Of a DNA stretch of 64,000 bases, positions 50,182 through 57,406 are shown one piece after another (positions within the stretch are counted from its first letter, which is position 1; every line of letters starts with the position of its first letter). This stretch comes from Budvicia aquatica DSM 5075 = ATCC 35567. GTDB lineage: Bacteria > Pseudomonadota > Gammaproteobacteria > Enterobacterales > Enterobacteriaceae. The position numbers and the translations under genes were made by a program. The stretch spans positions 51,957 through 115,956 of the forward strand of contig NZ_ATYS01000018.1 in assembly GCF_000427805.1 (NCBI RefSeq), in the 5' to 3' direction. Below the pieces are notes generated by a model. It was given only the letters and a program-made list of their open reading frames with translations. It was not told where the DNA came from and did no database searches.

Positions 50182-51870
50182 TTATAAACCTGTTACACGT
50201 TGGTCTTTCGGATATTTCACCGTATAAGACAAACTTAATTTTTGCGCCTGGTTCGGCGTTAAGTCCAGCGTCCATTGAACTTCACCCGTGTCCTTATTGT
50301 AGCTGGCACCATCATACTTAAGGCCGTCAACCGTAATAGCGGAATCACGGCTCATCGGTACTTGATCCAATACGACTAGCTTAATTGGCTCTTTACGGGT
50401 GTTTTTCACATCCATCACATACGAGTACTGCTGACTTACCGAGTTACCAAAGAATTCAGATTTAGCGGTCATCTGTTTGTCATTTTCGCGGTTAATGATA
50501 ATTTTCTTATCCCGGCCTAATGACAAATCAAGCGTCTCTTTTGCATTCTTGGTATTGATATAGCCCTGGCCGACAAAAGAGCCTTCAAAGAAAATGCTGG
50601 ATTTACCCGGCAATAAGTTGAGGTTCTCCCAGTCTTTTAGCTGAACTTGTAAAAACGCGTCCTGTTCAATTTTCGGCACCACGACGTAGCGATACTCACC
50701 CTGAACGTCCGCTTCTTTAATTAACACTGAGTGCCCTTTACCATCGGCGGCAATATTGTACGGCAAAGAAATACTAAAACGCGTATTTACACCGCCAACG
50801 TCAGTCACCACATATTCTGACAAGGACTTACTCTTAGCTCTTTTTTCATTGGCTGCTTCTCTGGCTACCTTTTCAAGTTCAACTCCGGCTACTGCATAGT
50901 CGTTAACTTCACCAACAATCATATCTGCGGCCGGAGCAGCTACCGGCATTGGTGCCGATTGTTTGGCACTCTTCGACATAGCATAGTTCTTTGGCAAATC
51001 GATATACCAAGGATTAAGTCTAGGAGCCTGTGCGCCTTCACTTGGGTTTCCGCTGGAAAGCGTCAAATTGACCTTGTCCCAGTTAATACCGCTGTTCTGG
51101 AATACGTTAGCCTTATAGCTCAGCTTTACCGGCTGATTGATATTATCAACCCGTACGTCGTAAGTTGGAACCCAACCGGCGTCGCGAATCACATAAGACA
51201 GCTTAACATCACTGGTCACCGCTTTCGGGGTATAAAACTTCACGACCACCTGGTTAACCGCCTGGCCGGTTTTTTCCTGAGCTTCATTTAACTGGCTGTT
51301 AAGCTTTTCAATATTCTTATCGATAACGGCGATCTTTTCTTTAATGTCAATGTCGGCCAGCAGCGCGTCACTCATGCGTTTGCTGACCAGCTCAAGCATT
51401 TGATTAATTTGCTCGACGCTGGTGCCGTCTTTCTCACCGCCCAGTGACTTATTGCTTTCCAGTACGGAAAGCTGCGCCTGGATCACTTCCCGCTGAACGT
51501 TTAACTTGTTCTGCTCACGGACTTCAGCTTCAATCTGTTTTGTTAGTCGGTCAACTTCCGGTGATACATTTTCAGTCAGAAAATCTCGCCTGACGCTTGA
51601 AGACTGCACCACAACGCCGTTATCAGCATCCAGCATCAGGCTTTGTTCGTTAAGTCCGCTGGCTATATTGGTAAAGATGACTTCACTTTCTCCGGCCGGT
51701 AATGTGACTTTACCGCTGTTAAACAGCTCGGCACCGCGAATAAACACCGTCACATCATTCAGCTTAACGTTCTGTACCTGAGCCTCGGCATAGACTGCGC
51801 CTGAATAGGCTAAAGCCACAGAAGCACACAATAACGTCGTTCTAAATCCCTGAAATACATTAATAGCCAT
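50182..51870 (-). CDS. DUF4139/DUF4140 (MuiA-like) exported protein
   Basis: Protein of 562 residues with a signal peptide ending near GAVYAEAQ. The N-terminal domain has the DUF4140 pattern VQNVKLNDVTVFIRGAELFNSGKVTLPAGESEVIFTNI, then a coiled coil (about 105-200), then a DUF4139 beta-rich domain (VKLSYVIRDAGWVPTYDVRV, VNLTLSSGNPSEGAQAPRLNPWYID). Some relatives were called mucoidy inhibitors; the function is unknown. It lies between ycdX and ycdY, which are adjacent in E. coli, so it is an insertion into that operon. Confidence 0.82.
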   Translation of the reverse strand: MAINVFQGFRTTLLCASVALAYSGAVYAEAQVQNVKLNDVTVFIRGAELFNSGKVTLPAGESEVIFTNIASGLNEQSLMLDADNGVVVQSSSVRRDFLTENVSPEVDRLTKQIEAEVREQNKLNVQREVIQAQLSVLESNKSLGGEKDGTSVEQINQMLELVSKRMSDALLADIDIKEKIAVIDKNIEKLNSQLNEAQEKTGQAVNQVVVKFYTPKAVTSDVKLSYVIRDAGWVPTYDVRVDNINQPVKLSYKANVFQNSGINWDKVNLTLSSGNPSEGAQAPRLNPWYIDLPKNYAMSKSAKQSAPMPVAAPAADMIVGEVNDYAVAGVELEKVAREAANEKRAKSKSLSEYVVTDVGGVNTRFSISLPYNIAADGKGHSVLIKEADVQGEYRYVVVPKIEQDAFLQVQLKDWENLNLLPGKSSIFFEGSFVGQGYINTKNAKETLDLSLGRDKKIIINRENDKQMTAKSEFFGNSVSQQYSYVMDVKNTRKEPIKLVVLDQVPMSRDSAITVDGLKYDGASYNKDTGEVQWTLDLTPNQAQKLSLSYTVKYPKDQRVTGL

Positions 51871-51960
51871 TTATTTATCCTTAAATATTAACCAATAACA
51901 TGCATGAAACTACCAAAAAGACCCACTAACGATCACAAACAATTATCTCAATTAGAGAAG

Positions 51961-52698
51961 CTATAGCGAAGCAAATTCTTCGATAGGCTGCCCGCCGTGA
52001 GACTCAAGAAAATCCAGCAGCCGGCGCGGGCTGACGTTTAAAATTCTCTCTTCCGGGAAATTAACCTGTTTAATGACTTCAAGCGCTTTATCAAAACCAC
52101 CCAGCGCATAGGCTACGTGGGAGTCTGAACCTATTGCTAGCCAGCCGCCTGCATCGCGTATCGCCTTAGCAACTTCAATACAGTTCTGTTCGCTGCCGGT
52201 ACGGGAGTGAACAAAAGAGGAGTTATTAATTTCCAGCGCAACGTTATGCTTAGCGGCCGCCTCGGCAACCGCCTTAATATCTATCGGATACTTAGGGTTG
52301 CCCGGATGGCTGATCATATGTACCTTTCCGCTGGAGATAGCGCCGATCATCGCCTGAGTATTACCTTCAAATCCCAACGATCCCATCACCGGCTCATGGA
52401 ACCCGGCAATAATCAGATCGAGCAATTCAGCCATGCGTTCATCGCAGTCGGTTTCGCCCTGAATATTTTTAATATTCGATTCAATACCGTACAAAATGCC
52501 CACGCCATCAACAATGCGCGGAATAACCTTCATATTAAGAAAATGCCAGCGGTGAGGCGCATCTGCCATATCCGGACCATGATCGGTAATGGCAAACAGC
52601 TTAATACCCTTTTCTTTAGCAACCGCAAAATAATCACTCACGGTACTATAAGCATGAGCGCTGGCAACTGTATGAGCATGTAGGTCAACCGGGTACAT
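51961..52698 (-). CDS. ycdX: PHP-domain zinc phosphatase YcdX
   Basis: Protein of 245 residues, the same length as E. coli YcdX. Zinc ligands of the PHP fold are visible: [41 protein letters not shown] and GSDSHVAY. In E. coli the trinuclear-zinc enzyme has phosphatase activity and is needed for swarming. AAGGAA lies eight bases before the ATG. Confidence 0.94.
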   Translation of the reverse strand: MYPVDLHAHTVASAHAYSTVSDYFAVAKEKGIKLFAITDHGPDMADAPHRWHFLNMKVIPRIVDGVGILYGIESNIKNIQGETDCDERMAELLDLIIAGFHEPVMGSLGFEGNTQAMIGAISSGKVHMISHPGNPKYPIDIKAVAEAAAKHNVALEINNSSFVHSRTGSEQNCIEVAKAIRDAGGWLAIGSDSHVAYALGGFDKALEVIKQVNFPEERILNVSPRRLLDFLESHGGQPIEEFASL

Positions 52699-52788
52699 AG
52701 CAGATTTCCTTAAATTTATAGCTAAAACTTATTAACACTGAAACGGGGTTATGGCGTGAAAACGGCCGTTAAACTTAATAACCCGAAG

Positions 52789-53727
52789 TTAATATCCCTG
52801 AGCCAGATCGACGATTCCGCTAACCGGTTGGCCGCTATCAAATGCAGCAATATTGTCGCATATCTGATCCATCGCATTATCGGGTAACGTCATGGCGGAT
52901 ATATGAGGCGTTAGCGTTATTTCCGGCCGTTGCCAGAATGGATGATTCTCGGCTAAAGGTTCTTGAGTAAACACATCAAGGGTTGCGGCCCGCAGTTGAC
53001 CGGAGTCCAGTGCGGTTAGCAGATCTTGTTCAACCAAATGCCCGCCACGGGCGATATTAATAATATAGGAGCCCGTAGCCAGTTGTTCAAACAACGAAGC
53101 GTTAAGTATACCTTGAGTCTCTGGCGTCTTGGGTAATAAATTCACGATTAGGCGAGTTCCGCTTAAAAATTCAGCAAGCTGGCCGCCGCCATAACTGATT
53201 ACGCCATCAATGTGCTTTTTATTCCGGCTCCACCCGCGTACGTTAAAACCAAAGCGGGCCAATTGAGTGGCTACATGACGCCCTAAAATGCCCAGCCCCA
53301 TCACGCCAATAGTAAAATCAGCGTAAGCATGCGGCTCAAGCAACTGCCAGCGCCCTTGCTGTTGGAGGTGCTGATATTCATCCATTCGGCGAAAATAGCG
53401 TAACACCGCAGCAAAAACGTACTCCTCCATCTGCAGTGCCATACCGGCATCTTGCAAACGAATCAAAGGAACGCCGGCTGGAATAAACCCCGGATTAGCT
53501 CTATCCTGCTCCACAATGGCATCTACGCCTGCGCCTAATGCCAGTATCGCTTTTAACCCTTGCCGCCCGGCCAGCATTTCATAAGGCGGTCGCCAGACAA
53601 TTGCATAGTCTGCGTGCTGGTTATCACCGGGTTGCCATACGCGGATATTCGCCTGAGGCAATCGGGAACCAATACCCGCCAGCCATGGCGCAGTATCATA
53701 AAAAGGATGGTAAAAGATAATGTCCAT
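52789..53727 (-). CDS. ghrA: Glyoxylate/hydroxypyruvate reductase A
   Basis: D-2-hydroxyacid dehydrogenase of 312 residues reducing glyoxylate and hydroxypyruvate with NADPH. MDIIFYHPFYDTAPW, GAGVDAI, the nucleotide motif VMGLGILGRHVATQLARFGF, INLLPKTPET-like VNLLPKTPETQGIL, the catalytic arginine in NIARGGHLVE, QEPL and TPHISAMT are present. Two adjacent ATGs follow GGAGGA directly; the second (53727) is better spaced and matches E. coli. It is upstream of ycdX, as in E. coli. Confidence 0.92.
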   Translation of the reverse strand: MDIIFYHPFYDTAPWLAGIGSRLPQANIRVWQPGDNQHADYAIVWRPPYEMLAGRQGLKAILALGAGVDAIVEQDRANPGFIPAGVPLIRLQDAGMALQMEEYVFAAVLRYFRRMDEYQHLQQQGRWQLLEPHAYADFTIGVMGLGILGRHVATQLARFGFNVRGWSRNKKHIDGVISYGGGQLAEFLSGTRLIVNLLPKTPETQGILNASLFEQLATGSYIINIARGGHLVEQDLLTALDSGQLRAATLDVFTQEPLAENHPFWQRPEITLTPHISAMTLPDNAMDQICDNIAAFDSGQPVSGIVDLAQGY

Positions 53728-53942
53728 CATTCCTCCGCGTTACGATAAAACCAACCCAAATAGAGGGTTAAATAAGCTGACGGGTTAATCTACCCTATTC
53801 AACTCACATACTTAAGTACCAATTTGCCGATAGCTTAACCAATTAAATTCAGAACATTAATTTATACTTGACCGCACCCCGCCTTCTCCCTATAGTAGCG
53901 CCCGTTCCAGCGTGATTGTGATATGCGTTGAAACCAAAATTT

Positions 53943-54030
53943 GGTGAGGTGTCCGAGTGGCTGAAGGAGCACGCCTGGAAAGTGTGTATACGGCAACGTA
54001 TCGAGGGTTCGAACCCCTCTCTCACCGCCA
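53943..54030 (+). tRNA. tRNA-Ser (anticodon GGA)
   Basis: An 88-nt class II tRNA: acceptor GGTGAGG, D-arm CCGAGTGGCTGAAGG, anticodon loop CTGGAAA (GGA, reading UCC/UCU), a long variable arm, TTCGAACC T-loop and encoded CCA. It matches enterobacterial tRNA-Ser(GGA) (serX/serW) nearly base for base. The integrase gene 128 bases downstream marks its 3' end as the probable attachment site of the mobile element. Confidence 0.97.
54000..54030. other. Probable attachment site (attL) at the tRNA-Ser 3' end
   Basis: Integrases of this class usually recombine at the tRNA T-arm/acceptor end. The segment TCGAGGGTTCGAACCCCTCT and onward would be duplicated at the far end of the element. I found no second copy before 64000, so the right end is outside the window. 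Inferred, not seen. Confidence 0.45.
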
Positions 54031-54039
54031 TATTTAAAG

Positions 54040-54063
54040 ACCTGCTTTTTAGCAGGTTTTTTC
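54040..54063 (+). terminator. tRNA-Ser terminator
   Basis: ACCTGCT-TTTT-AGCAGGT (54040-54057) followed by a T run. Confidence 0.9.
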
Positions 54064-54157
54064 ATTTATGAATCAATAACATGCTGGTTTATATCCATTT
54101 TCCTTTATGACCCCATTTGCCCGTCGCTTTGCAAGTGGTCCAAAAAGGTGGTACAAA

Positions 54158-55939
54158 ATGGGTATTATGAACTACATAAAACCTGACCGACATGGAACAT
54201 ATTACGCCCGTCTAATTGTTCCTAAACCGCTACGACAAATCATCGGCAAAAATGAGCTGAAGAAATCCTTACGCACTAAAGATTGGCGTGAGGCAAATGA
54301 CCTTGGCCCCGAAGTCCTAATTGAACTTAAAAATCAATTCAAAGCCGCTGAGCTGGATGCTAGCATTACGCTTTTAGACATCAATCATGCGGTTAAGCTA
54401 TGGAAAGATAGTCAATTAGCCCATCTTGATGATGATGAAATCTTAGCGCGTTATGTTCGCAAAGAGATCGAAACTGACAGCAACGGAAACGCAATCGAAG
54501 TAACGGTTTCTAACGCTGATATACATGAATTGTGTCTAGAAAGAAGCCAAACGCTTCGCGAATACCAGATATCACCCGAATCTGCGGTAAAACATCCTCC
54601 ACGAATAAAACTGAAGGATGACGACGTACTCATTTGTTTTCTAGATCCTGTAATAAAAGAAGCATTGAACCTATCTGGTTTAAAACTGCTGAAAGACAGC
54701 AATCACTACTCTAAGTTAGTCATGGAACTAAACCGCGCGTTTTACCAGGTGACTAAAGCAGCCTACAAAAACGCCATCCAAAATGAAAGTAACCTATATT
54801 CAGGCTTACCAAAAATGGCGTTCGTGGTTCCTAATGCACCAACCACTACAACCGACAGCAAATCATTATCGGCCCTATTTAAAGATTATGAAGCAGCCAT
54901 GCTCCGGCGCGGTAAAGAAACGCCTAGTTCAGCGCTTAAAGAATATCGCGTTGCTATAGAACGCTTTATTGAACTTCTCGGGGATTTAGATATTCAACTC
55001 ATCACGAAAAAGCACGTTTCTGAATTTAAAACTAAGTTAGAGCAGCTACCTGCCCGCCCCAAATCAAACGTTACCAAACTCCCACTTACTCAGCAGATTG
55101 CTTATGCCCGTCAGCACGATTTACCTGTACTGACCGCTTCAACAGTGAAGAAGCTCATCCGTGGATTTTCAGCCGTATGCAGCTATGCTATTGAAAGTGG
55201 ATTAATAGAAAGTAACCCGGCGGAAAAAATTAAATTTCAAGCAGTAAGGCGTACTCTGGTAACCATCGCTACTACAAAGAACTTTATACCTTCTGAAATA
55301 GAAACAATCTTTAGTAACCCGTTATTCACCCATAAAACCGCACCTGAACGAGCAGATTATGGTGACGCACATTATTGGTTACCTTTGATTCTTTACTACA
55401 CAGGTGCTCGTGTAGAAGAAATCGCGCAGCTCTACGTTAGTGATATACGGCAAGATGATAATATTTGGCATATCCGCATCACTGATGAATCCGATGACCA
55501 AAGCGTAAAAAATGACAATAGCCATCGAGAAGTACCGATACACCAGCATCTGATTGATTTAGGTCTGCTTACCTATCGGGACTCATTGCCAAACAATGGC
55601 AGGCTATTTCCTAAGTTGCAAAAAGCAAAAGGTAAATACCATAGTGCCGTCGGTGTTTGGTGGGGGAAATATTTACGTTCAAAAATTGGAATAACTCGGC
55701 CCGCAATTAAACCCTATCATGCATTCAGACATACCTTTATTACATTATGCCGCGATAATAACATTCGTGAAGATGTGCAAAATGCCATTACCGGTCATGC
55801 CCAAAGCGACTTCTCATCACAAAACGTTGGCAGAGAATACGGTAGTTTTAGTTTGACGATGAAGAAGAAAGAGATTGATAAGATCCCTAGGTTGAATGTC
55901 AGTTGCCCTAAACACATAGCTTCAGCGAGTAAGTCTTAA
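54158..55939 (+). CDS. Tyrosine site-specific integrase of the tRNA-Ser element
   Basis: Large tyrosine recombinase of 593 residues with the N-terminal pattern IKPDRHGTYYARLIVPKPLRQIIGKNELKKSLRT seen in DUF6538-type integrases, a SAM-like core-binding domain (about 265-370) and the C-terminal catalytic domain. Catalytic residues visible are R in YTGARVEEIAQ, HxxR in HAFRHTFI, H in GHAQSDF and a tyrosine in REYG. AAGGTGG lies seven bases before the ATG at 54158; the frame opens 17 codons earlier. It reads away from the tRNA and defines the left end of the element. Confidence 0.88.
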   Translation: MGIMNYIKPDRHGTYYARLIVPKPLRQIIGKNELKKSLRTKDWREANDLGPEVLIELKNQFKAAELDASITLLDINHAVKLWKDSQLAHLDDDEILARYVRKEIETDSNGNAIEVTVSNADIHELCLERSQTLREYQISPESAVKHPPRIKLKDDDVLICFLDPVIKEALNLSGLKLLKDSNHYSKLVMELNRAFYQVTKAAYKNAIQNESNLYSGLPKMAFVVPNAPTTTTDSKSLSALFKDYEAAMLRRGKETPSSALKEYRVAIERFIELLGDLDIQLITKKHVSEFKTKLEQLPARPKSNVTKLPLTQQIAYARQHDLPVLTASTVKKLIRGFSAVCSYAIESGLIESNPAEKIKFQAVRRTLVTIATTKNFIPSEIETIFSNPLFTHKTAPERADYGDAHYWLPLILYYTGARVEEIAQLYVSDIRQDDNIWHIRITDESDDQSVKNDNSHREVPIHQHLIDLGLLTYRDSLPNNGRLFPKLQKAKGKYHSAVGVWWGKYLRSKIGITRPAIKPYHAFRHTFITLCRDNNIREDVQNAITGHAQSDFSSQNVGREYGSFSLTMKKKEIDKIPRLNVSCPKHIASASKS

Positions 55940-55965
55940 GAAGTTATGATTTCATAAGAAAAAAC

Positions 55966-56024
55966 ACCCCGGTCATGGTCATGGTCATGGTCATGGTCAT
56001 GGTCAAAAATATGACTCGGGGGGT
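55966..56024. repeat. Hexanucleotide array GGTCAT
   Basis: Five perfect GGTCAT units (55971-56000) plus a partial sixth (GGTCA). The array is bracketed by CACCCC on the left and ATGACTCGGGG on the right, so the whole can fold as a stem behind the integrase gene. It is one of many period-6 arrays in this element. Confidence 0.9.
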
Positions 56025-56028
56025 TTCC

Positions 56029-56358
56029 TTAGCCAGAGATGTGTTCCCGCTCCCGCTCCCAGTCTGCGTCCAATACTGTCATGATTTGACTGACTAATTG
56101 CTCTGCATCCAGCTTAGCGATGTCAAAAATGTAATACCCTGATGGCATGACCATATTTGGATGCGTCTTGAGGTTAGAGCCCCAATAACAGGGATTGTCT
56201 TCAGGGCCTACAATCAGCAACCGGAGTGAAGCCACCAGCGCTGGTGATACCGCGCCATCAATCTGGAAGTCAATTTCATAATCGTACTCATCCTTAACTC
56301 TTTTTTCGGTTTCATCATAAAAGATTATCTGATACCGTTCTGTTCTCGTTGCTGTCAT
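56029..56358 (-). CDS. Unknown protein (109 aa) of the mobile element
   Basis: I do not recognise this protein. It is hydrophilic, acidic and without membrane segments, with MTATRTERYQIIFYDETEKRVKDEYDYEIDFQ at the start, AVSPALVASLRLLIVGPEDNPCYWG in the middle and AKLDAEQLVSQIMTVLDADWERERE at the end. The base sequence of its last codons (CCCGCTCCCGCTCCC) continues the short-repeat style of the flanks. It lies downstream of the CHC2 protein gene in the same direction and may share its transcript. Confidence 0.5.
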   Translation of the reverse strand: MTATRTERYQIIFYDETEKRVKDEYDYEIDFQIDGAVSPALVASLRLLIVGPEDNPCYWGSNLKTHPNMVMPSGYYIFDIAKLDAEQLVSQIMTVLDADWEREREHISG

Positions 56359-56374
56359 CGTGGTCTTGCTCCGT

Positions 56375-56416
56375 GGTCATGGTCGTGGTCTTGGGGTGGG
56401 TCTAGGTCTAGGACGA
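56375..56416. repeat. Degenerate hexamer array in phase (GGTCNN)
   Basis: Seven hexamers follow in phase: GGTCAT, GGTCGT, GGTCTT, GGGGTG, GGTCTA, GGTCTA, GGACGA. They fill the gap between the 109-aa gene and the CHC2 gene. The same GGnCnn pattern recurs at several other places in the element. Confidence 0.8.
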
Positions 56417-56418
56417 TG

Positions 56419-56739
56419 TCAGCTGAAACAGGCAACACCGATTTTTCCGTCACGAAGCATTAGCGCTGCCTCATAACGGTCCACCGTATTCTCGGCATAG
56501 AAGACATAGTCGATAACGTCACCATGCGCTTCACACGAATAGCAATGATAATGCTGAGAATCAAGATGGATGGTGAATCCACTGCCTGGACAAAAAGGAC
56601 AACTTTTATCGTCAAGATAGGCGCGCTTTTCACCGTGATACACTAATGGCTGCCCTTCTATTGCGGCGATGGTGGCGGCCAAATCTATACTTGACTTAAT
56701 TTCATTGAAATTGACTTTCATACATTTAACATTCTTCAT
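56419..56739 (-). CDS. Free-standing CHC2-type primase zinc-finger protein
   Basis: Protein of 106 residues whose core (SCPFCPGSGFTIHLDSQHYHCYSCEAHGDVIDYV) is the DnaG CHC2 zinc ribbon, cysteines 47, 50, 66 and 69. No TOPRIM or RNA-polymerase domain follows. The N-terminus VNFNEIKSSIDLAATIA resembles the N-terminus of the large primase upstream (CDFEEIKASLADVAS), and both genes share a 16-base upstream motif. It may supply the template-reading finger that the large protein lacks. AGGAG lies six bases before the ATG. Confidence 0.75.
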   Translation of the reverse strand: MKNVKCMKVNFNEIKSSIDLAATIAAIEGQPLVYHGEKRAYLDDKSCPFCPGSGFTIHLDSQHYHCYSCEAHGDVIDYVFYAENTVDRYEAALMLRDGKIGVACFS

Positions 56740-56771
56740 GGCAACTCCTAATTAGCTAAATTACCCATTGG

Positions 56772-56787
56772 CCGGCCAGGGATGCAG
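56772..56787 (-). promoter_or_regulatory. Shared upstream motif, copy at the CHC2 gene
   Basis: CCGGCCAGGGATGCAG (plus-strand reading) lies 33 bases upstream of the CHC2 gene. The same motif with one change, CCGGTCAGGGATGCAG, lies 51 bases upstream of the primase gene at 59872-59887. Confidence 0.7.
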
Positions 56788-57057
56788 TAATACTAATCGC
56801 AAAGTTATAAAATCATCAACCAGATGAAATGGTAAAATGTCGCGACATAATATTTTAGAGCTTACGTGGAAGGAGCCTTAGGCTTAGGCCGAGGCTGAGC
56901 TCGGTAGGGGTCTCACCAGGAGAAGCCTGATTTCGTTAGCGCAGGCCGCTGTACCTTACGAACGAACCTCTGGATGACATAAGATATCAACTGAGTGAAG
57001 AACCTTTCCTGATGGCTTACAGATGGGTTGCTTGCCCCTCCCCCTCCGGTCCCGTCC
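56788..57057. other. Non-coding spacer with GC-rich hexamers
   Basis: There is no supported gene. At 56875-56904 the hexamers GCCTTA, GGCTTA, GGCCGA, GGCTGA, GCTCGG follow in phase. At about 57040-57057 a C-rich run (CCCCTCCCCCTCCGG) abuts the left end of repeat element copy A. Confidence 0.6.
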
Positions 57058-57292
57058 ATGCCGATTCTGCTGGTGCCTGTTTTCGGGAAAAAGCCTTACA
57101 GGGCACCGGTAAAAAGAAATTCCCGTCTATATGATGCCGATTAATAGACTGTTTTAGTAAAGTTCCTATAGGGATTTCCCACAGAAAAAGTTTACTTATA
57201 AGCGAAATTATCGGGATTATCAGCACGGAGATTGCCAATGAGATTGATATCACTGGGTTATGGGTAAAAGAGGGACTCATGCGAATCGGCAG
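57058..57292 (-). repeat. 235-bp GCCGAT element, copy A (inverted)
   Basis: Bounded by ATGCCGATTC (57058) and GAATCGGCAG (57292). On the minus strand it aligns along its whole length with copies B, C and D, including TTTCGCTTATAAGTAAAC, CCCTATAGGAACTTTACT and TTAATCGGCATCAT. It lies just beyond the 3' end of the primase gene, in opposite orientation to the other three. Its internal GCCGATAAT pair has two base changes. Confidence 0.93.
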
Positions 57293-57350
57293 CACTCAGG
57301 CCAAGGGGAGAAGGAGCGCGTAGCAAGACGAGGGCCCGTCCGACCGACCA

Positions 57351-57385
57351 CAAGAAAACAGCCAGTAGGAAACCCCACCGGCTGT
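57351..57385 (-). terminator. Probable terminator of the primase gene
   Basis: On the minus strand ACAGCC (57385-57380) pairs with GGCTGT (57363-57358) around a loop with GTGGGGTTTCC, followed by TTTTCTTG. A CTGTC/GCTGTC microsatellite lies between it and the primase stop. Confidence 0.6.
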
Positions 57386-57406
57386 CTGTCTGTCGCTGTC
57401 GCTGTT

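Noticed and set aside
53849..54065. Reverse-strand frames across the tRNA-Ser gene (containing REGFEPSIR and similar)
   Set aside because: Antisense translations of tRNA T-arms typically give this kind of peptide; the tRNA explains the sequence.
57017..57295. 92-aa reverse frame across repeat copy A
   Set aside because: It lies almost wholly in the repeated element; I saw no equivalent frame in copies B, C and D, and the amino-acid sequence looks like chance.
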